From: JBGAMH01 sp044222045
Lineage (GTDB): Bacteria; Eisenbacteria; RBG-16-71-46
Length of the DNA stretch: 9,170 bases
Assembly (NCBI GenBank): GCA_044222045.1
Contig: JBGAOB010000198.1
Span: forward strand, 1 to 9,170
Reading direction: 5' to 3'
The notes below the pieces were generated by a model, which was not told where the DNA came from, made no database searches, and worked only from the letters and a program-made list of their open reading frames with translations. This document shows, in pieces, positions 6,729-9,170 of this stretch (its first letter is position 1; each line of letters starts with the position of its first letter). The position numbers were made by a program, and so were the translations under genes.

Positions 6729-9170
6729 ATGTCCACCGACGACCACGATCCGCCGCCGACCGAGCCGGAGACGCCGCCCGCGCCTCACGAGCACCATGGC
6801 GTGGTCGAGACGATCCGCGAGGAGATCGAGGAGGTCGCCTCGCACGTCCCGCAGCCCGTGCGCTGGACCGTGGGCAAGATCGTGCGGCTGGTCGCGCTCG
6901 GCCTCGTGGGGCTCGTCGTGCTGCTCGTGGTCAGCGTCGTGCTGTACCTGGGCAACCGCACCGAGCTCGTGGCGCGCGAGGTCGCGCTGCTGCTGAACCA
7001 GGCGCTCGCGCAGCGCAGCGACGTGGCGCTGGATCTGCGTGACCTGCGCGGCAACCCCTTCACGGGCTTCCGCGCCGTGAACCCGGTGGTGCGCTTCCGC
7101 TCGGACGGCGCCGAACTGCTGTCGGCGCGCGAGCTCGAGCTTCGCTACCCGCTGTGGACGCTGCTGCGCGGCGGACGCGGCCCGGTGATCGTGACGCTGC
7201 GCGAGCCCACCATCCGCCTGCAGAAGGACGCGAACGGCCGGCTGCGCGTGCCCGTGTGGCGCGCGGGGCCGCGCAAGGGATCGCCGCGCGGACTCGACGT
7301 GATCCTGCGGCTGGAGAAGGGGCGGCTCACCGCGCCGGCGCCGATCGGAGACGTCACGGGCATCGGCCTGGACGCCGCGGTGGCCACCGGCACCGGGACG
7401 AACGTGACCGTGCGCCGCCTGTCGTGGGACCGCGGGCCGTGGGACAGCCGACTCGAGGCGCTCACGGGCACCGTGCACGCGGGCCGCGACAGCGTGCAGA
7501 TGGTGCTGCGCGAGCTGCGCACCGGGGACGTCACGATGCACGCGCGCGCCGCCTGGGCCGCGGGGGGCGAGGCGCCCGAGCGGATCGTGCACGCCGAGAT
7601 CGACCGCGTGCGCTGGGGCTGGCTCGCGAAGGTGTTCGACAACCGCACGTTCGACGTGGCGGGGCAGGGCGGTGCGGTGGTCGACGCGCGCGGCAGCAGG
7701 CGCTGGGAGGGCGTGTTCCGTTCGAAGCTCGACTGGGACAGCACGCTCGTGGACGCGCGCGGGCGCCTGCACTGGGACGGCTCGGCGCTGCTCATCGACT
7801 CGCTGTCCGGCAGCACCCGCGCGGGCGACGTCAGCGCCGGCATCGTGCGCTGGGCGAAGCCGGGCTGGGAGGTGTCGGGACAGGCGCGTGGCGCCGACCC
7901 CGCGAACTGGGACGCGCTGCAGCTGCACGGATGGCCGGCCGGCGACCTGAACGGCTGGTTCCGATACGCGGTGGACACGCGCGTGAAGGGGCGGCAGAAC
8001 TCTCGGCTCGACGCCGTGCTGACGAGTTCCGAATGGACGGGCTGGGTCGTGGACAGCGCGCGCGTGCGGGTGGACTTCGCGGCCGTCGCCAACGACTCGT
8101 TCGAGGTCGTGGGCTGGCGGCGCGGCGGGCGCTTCGACCTCGACGCGCGCATCGAGCCCTGGGGCTGGGGCGGCCCGTACGCGGTCGCGGACTTCCCGCT
8201 CGAGGAGTGGCCCGACGGCCGCGCGAGCGGGCTGCGCGGCACGCTGACGCACGGCGAGGGCCGCGTGGAGAGCCGCGCGGGCGGGCTGTTCGTCACCGGC
8301 GACCTCGACGGCGGCGCCACCACGTGGAGCGCGGCGCAGTTCGCGCGCTGGCGGCTGAGCGACGTGAAGGGCCGGCTGCTGCCGACGCCCGACCTGGCCG
8401 CGCAGGCGCTTGCCACCGACGGCTTCTTCACGGGCATCCACGTGGACAGCGCCCGCTCGGCGATCCAGCTGGGCGACCAGAACGTGACGTTCCCGGACCT
8501 GCAGGCGATGGCCGGCGACACCACGTTCACCGGCACCGGCAACGCCGCGTGGACCGGGGCGCGCTGGACGATGACGATGAGCGCCGCCCGCGTGCAGAGT
8601 TCGCAGCTCGCGTGGAACGCGGAACCGCCGGTGCGCCTCGGCGGCGACGCGGACGGCGTGGTGTTCGACCGCCTGGTCGCCGACGACGCCGACGCGCACA
8701 TCGAGGCGAGCGGCCGCTGGGCGAGCCCGGGCGGCTACTACGACTTCTCGGCGCGCGGCTCGCGCGTGGACCTGTCGCGCATCGGTTTCCCGCCCGAGTG
8801 GGGGCTCGGCGGCTACGCGAGCGGCGAGTTGGTGGTGTCCGGCCGTTCGGGCGATCCGCGCTTCCGCTTCCGCGGTGGCTGCGAGTCGCCGCGCTTCGAC
8901 GGCCACGGCGCGGACTCCATGTCGGTGGCGCTCGCCGGCCGGCCCTCGCGGCTCGACGTGGAGGACTTCCGCTACCGGCTCGGCGCCGGCGAGGCGAACG
9001 GCCAGGGTGTGTTCGACCGCATCGAGCACCCGTGGCCCGACTCGCTCACCGGCACCGCGGTGTTCCGCTGGCTGTCGGGCGCGCGCTCGTGGGACGGCAC
9101 GCTCGAGGCGCGCTCGCTGCCGGTGGACCGGCTCACGCACGTGTCGCCGCGCGCCGACGGCTGGAGCGGT
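6729..9170 (+). CDS. TamB/AsmA-like inner-membrane-anchored periplasmic protein, 5' part
   Basis: The frame is open from ATG 6729 to the window's right edge: 814 codons without a stop, C terminus missing. Residues 1-50 are a hydrophilic tail rich in Pro, Glu, Asp and His, residues 51-74 one membrane anchor (IVRLVALGLVGLVVLLVVSV core), and the rest is periplasmic. The segment after the anchor (about 80-185) resembles the N-terminal region of TamB/AsmA proteins, with LDLRDLRGNPFTGF (101-114), LRYPLWTLL and the VTLREPTIRLQKDANGRLRV type of strand pair. The remainder is a long run of short alternating beta strands rich in Gly, Asp and Trp, as expected for the groove-shaped beta structure of this family. 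Such proteins are thought to bridge the periplasm, carrying phospholipid or aiding barrel assembly with an Omp85 partner. The gene follows the Omp85 gene after 4 bases with no clear ribosome site, so coupling is likely. The diagnostic C-terminal TamB domain lies outside the window. Confidence 0.82.
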   Translation, partial: MSTDDHDPPPTEPETPPAPHEHHGVVETIREEIEEVASHVPQPVRWTVGKIVRLVALGLVGLVVLLVVSVVLYLGNRTELVAREVALLLNQALAQRSDVALDLRDLRGNPFTGFRAVNPVVRFRSDGAELLSARELELRYPLWTLLRGGRGPVIVTLREPTIRLQKDANGRLRVPVWRAGPRKGSPRGLDVILRLEKGRLTAPAPIGDVTGIGLDAAVATGTGTNVTVRRLSWDRGPWDSRLEALTGTVHAGRDSVQMVLRELRTGDVTMHARAAWAAGGEAPERIVHAEIDRVRWGWLAKVFDNRTFDVAGQGGAVVDARGSRRWEGVFRSKLDWDSTLVDARGRLHWDGSALLIDSLSGSTRAGDVSAGIVRWAKPGWEVSGQARGADPANWDALQLHGWPAGDLNGWFRYAVDTRVKGRQNSRLDAVLTSSEWTGWVVDSARVRVDFAAVANDSFEVVGWRRGGRFDLDARIEPWGWGGPYAVADFPLEEWPDGRASGLRGTLTHGEGRVESRAGGLFVTGDLDGGATTWSAAQFARWRLSDVKGRLLPTPDLAAQALATDGFFTGIHVDSARSAIQLGDQNVTFPDLQAMAGDTTFTGTGNAAWTGARWTMTMSAARVQSSQLAWNAEPPVRLGGDADGVVFDRLVADDADAHIEASGRWASPGGYYDFSARGSRVDLSRIGFPPEWGLGGYASGELVVSGRSGDPRFRFRGGCESPRFDGHGADSMSVALAGRPSRLDVEDFRYRLGAGEANGQGVFDRIEHPWPDSLTGTAVFRWLSGARSWDGTLEARSLPVDRLTHVSPRADGWSG

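Noticed and set aside
6294..9140. Open frame of 948 codons on the minus strand opposite the Omp85 3' end and the TamB-like gene
   Set aside because: Its translation is an Arg/Ala/His/Val-rich string without recognisable domains, while the plus strand encodes clear proteins over the same span. Long antisense frames are expected at this GC content because stop codons are rare.
1..9170. Defence island, phage, insertion sequence, CRISPR, tRNA or a wholly new system
   Set aside because: No transposase, integrase, nuclease or repeat array was seen on reading through, coding is continuous in one direction, and base composition looks uniform. All genes fit envelope biogenesis.

Overview
The window is a dense, one-directional (+ strand) stretch of very GC-rich DNA (clearly over two-thirds G+C by eye, with strong G/C bias at third codon positions). 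It comes from a diderm bacterium: every gene I can name builds or maintains an outer membrane. I cannot fix the lineage. The high GC, the rseP/Omp85/TamB order and a promoter-like TTG...TAnnTT element would fit an uncultured FCB-group-like phylum (for example Eisenbacteria-like) or a deltaproteobacterium-like organism, but this is inference.

Region 1 (1-3227) is the end of a glycosyltransferase cluster. It holds the 3' part of a GT9 (heptosyltransferase-type) gene, a complete GT2 gene of the LPS-core KdtX/WaaE-like type, and two complete GT-B (GT4-like) genes. The genes overlap by 44, 4 and 4 bases, so they very probably share one mRNA and are translationally coupled. Together they look like an assembly line for an LPS core or other surface glycan at the inner face of the cytoplasmic membrane.

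Region 2 (3228-3378) is the only gap between genes, 151 bases. From left to right it contains weak terminator-like hairpins, a palindrome with a repeated half-site, a candidate promoter, and a very good Shine-Dalgarno sequence. That Shine-Dalgarno sequence lies inside a perfect 6-bp hairpin reaching the first base of the next start codon. This is the most interesting non-coding signal in the window.

Region 3 (3379-9170) is a second operon. It encodes an RseP-type site-2 protease, an Omp85 outer membrane protein with three POTRA domains (BamA/TamA family), and the first 814 residues of a TamB/AsmA-like inner-membrane-anchored periplasmic protein that runs off the right edge. Intergenic distances are an overlap (20 bases with the chosen start) and 4 bases. 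The order joins the familiar rseP-bamA pairing to a TamB partner. This suggests that one Omp85 protein here may serve as BamA, TamA or both.

I saw no mobile element, CRISPR array, tRNA, rRNA or phage gene. I did not find a clearly new biological system. The window reads as an envelope-biogenesis locus with a few regulatory and architectural oddities, recorded in the findings.
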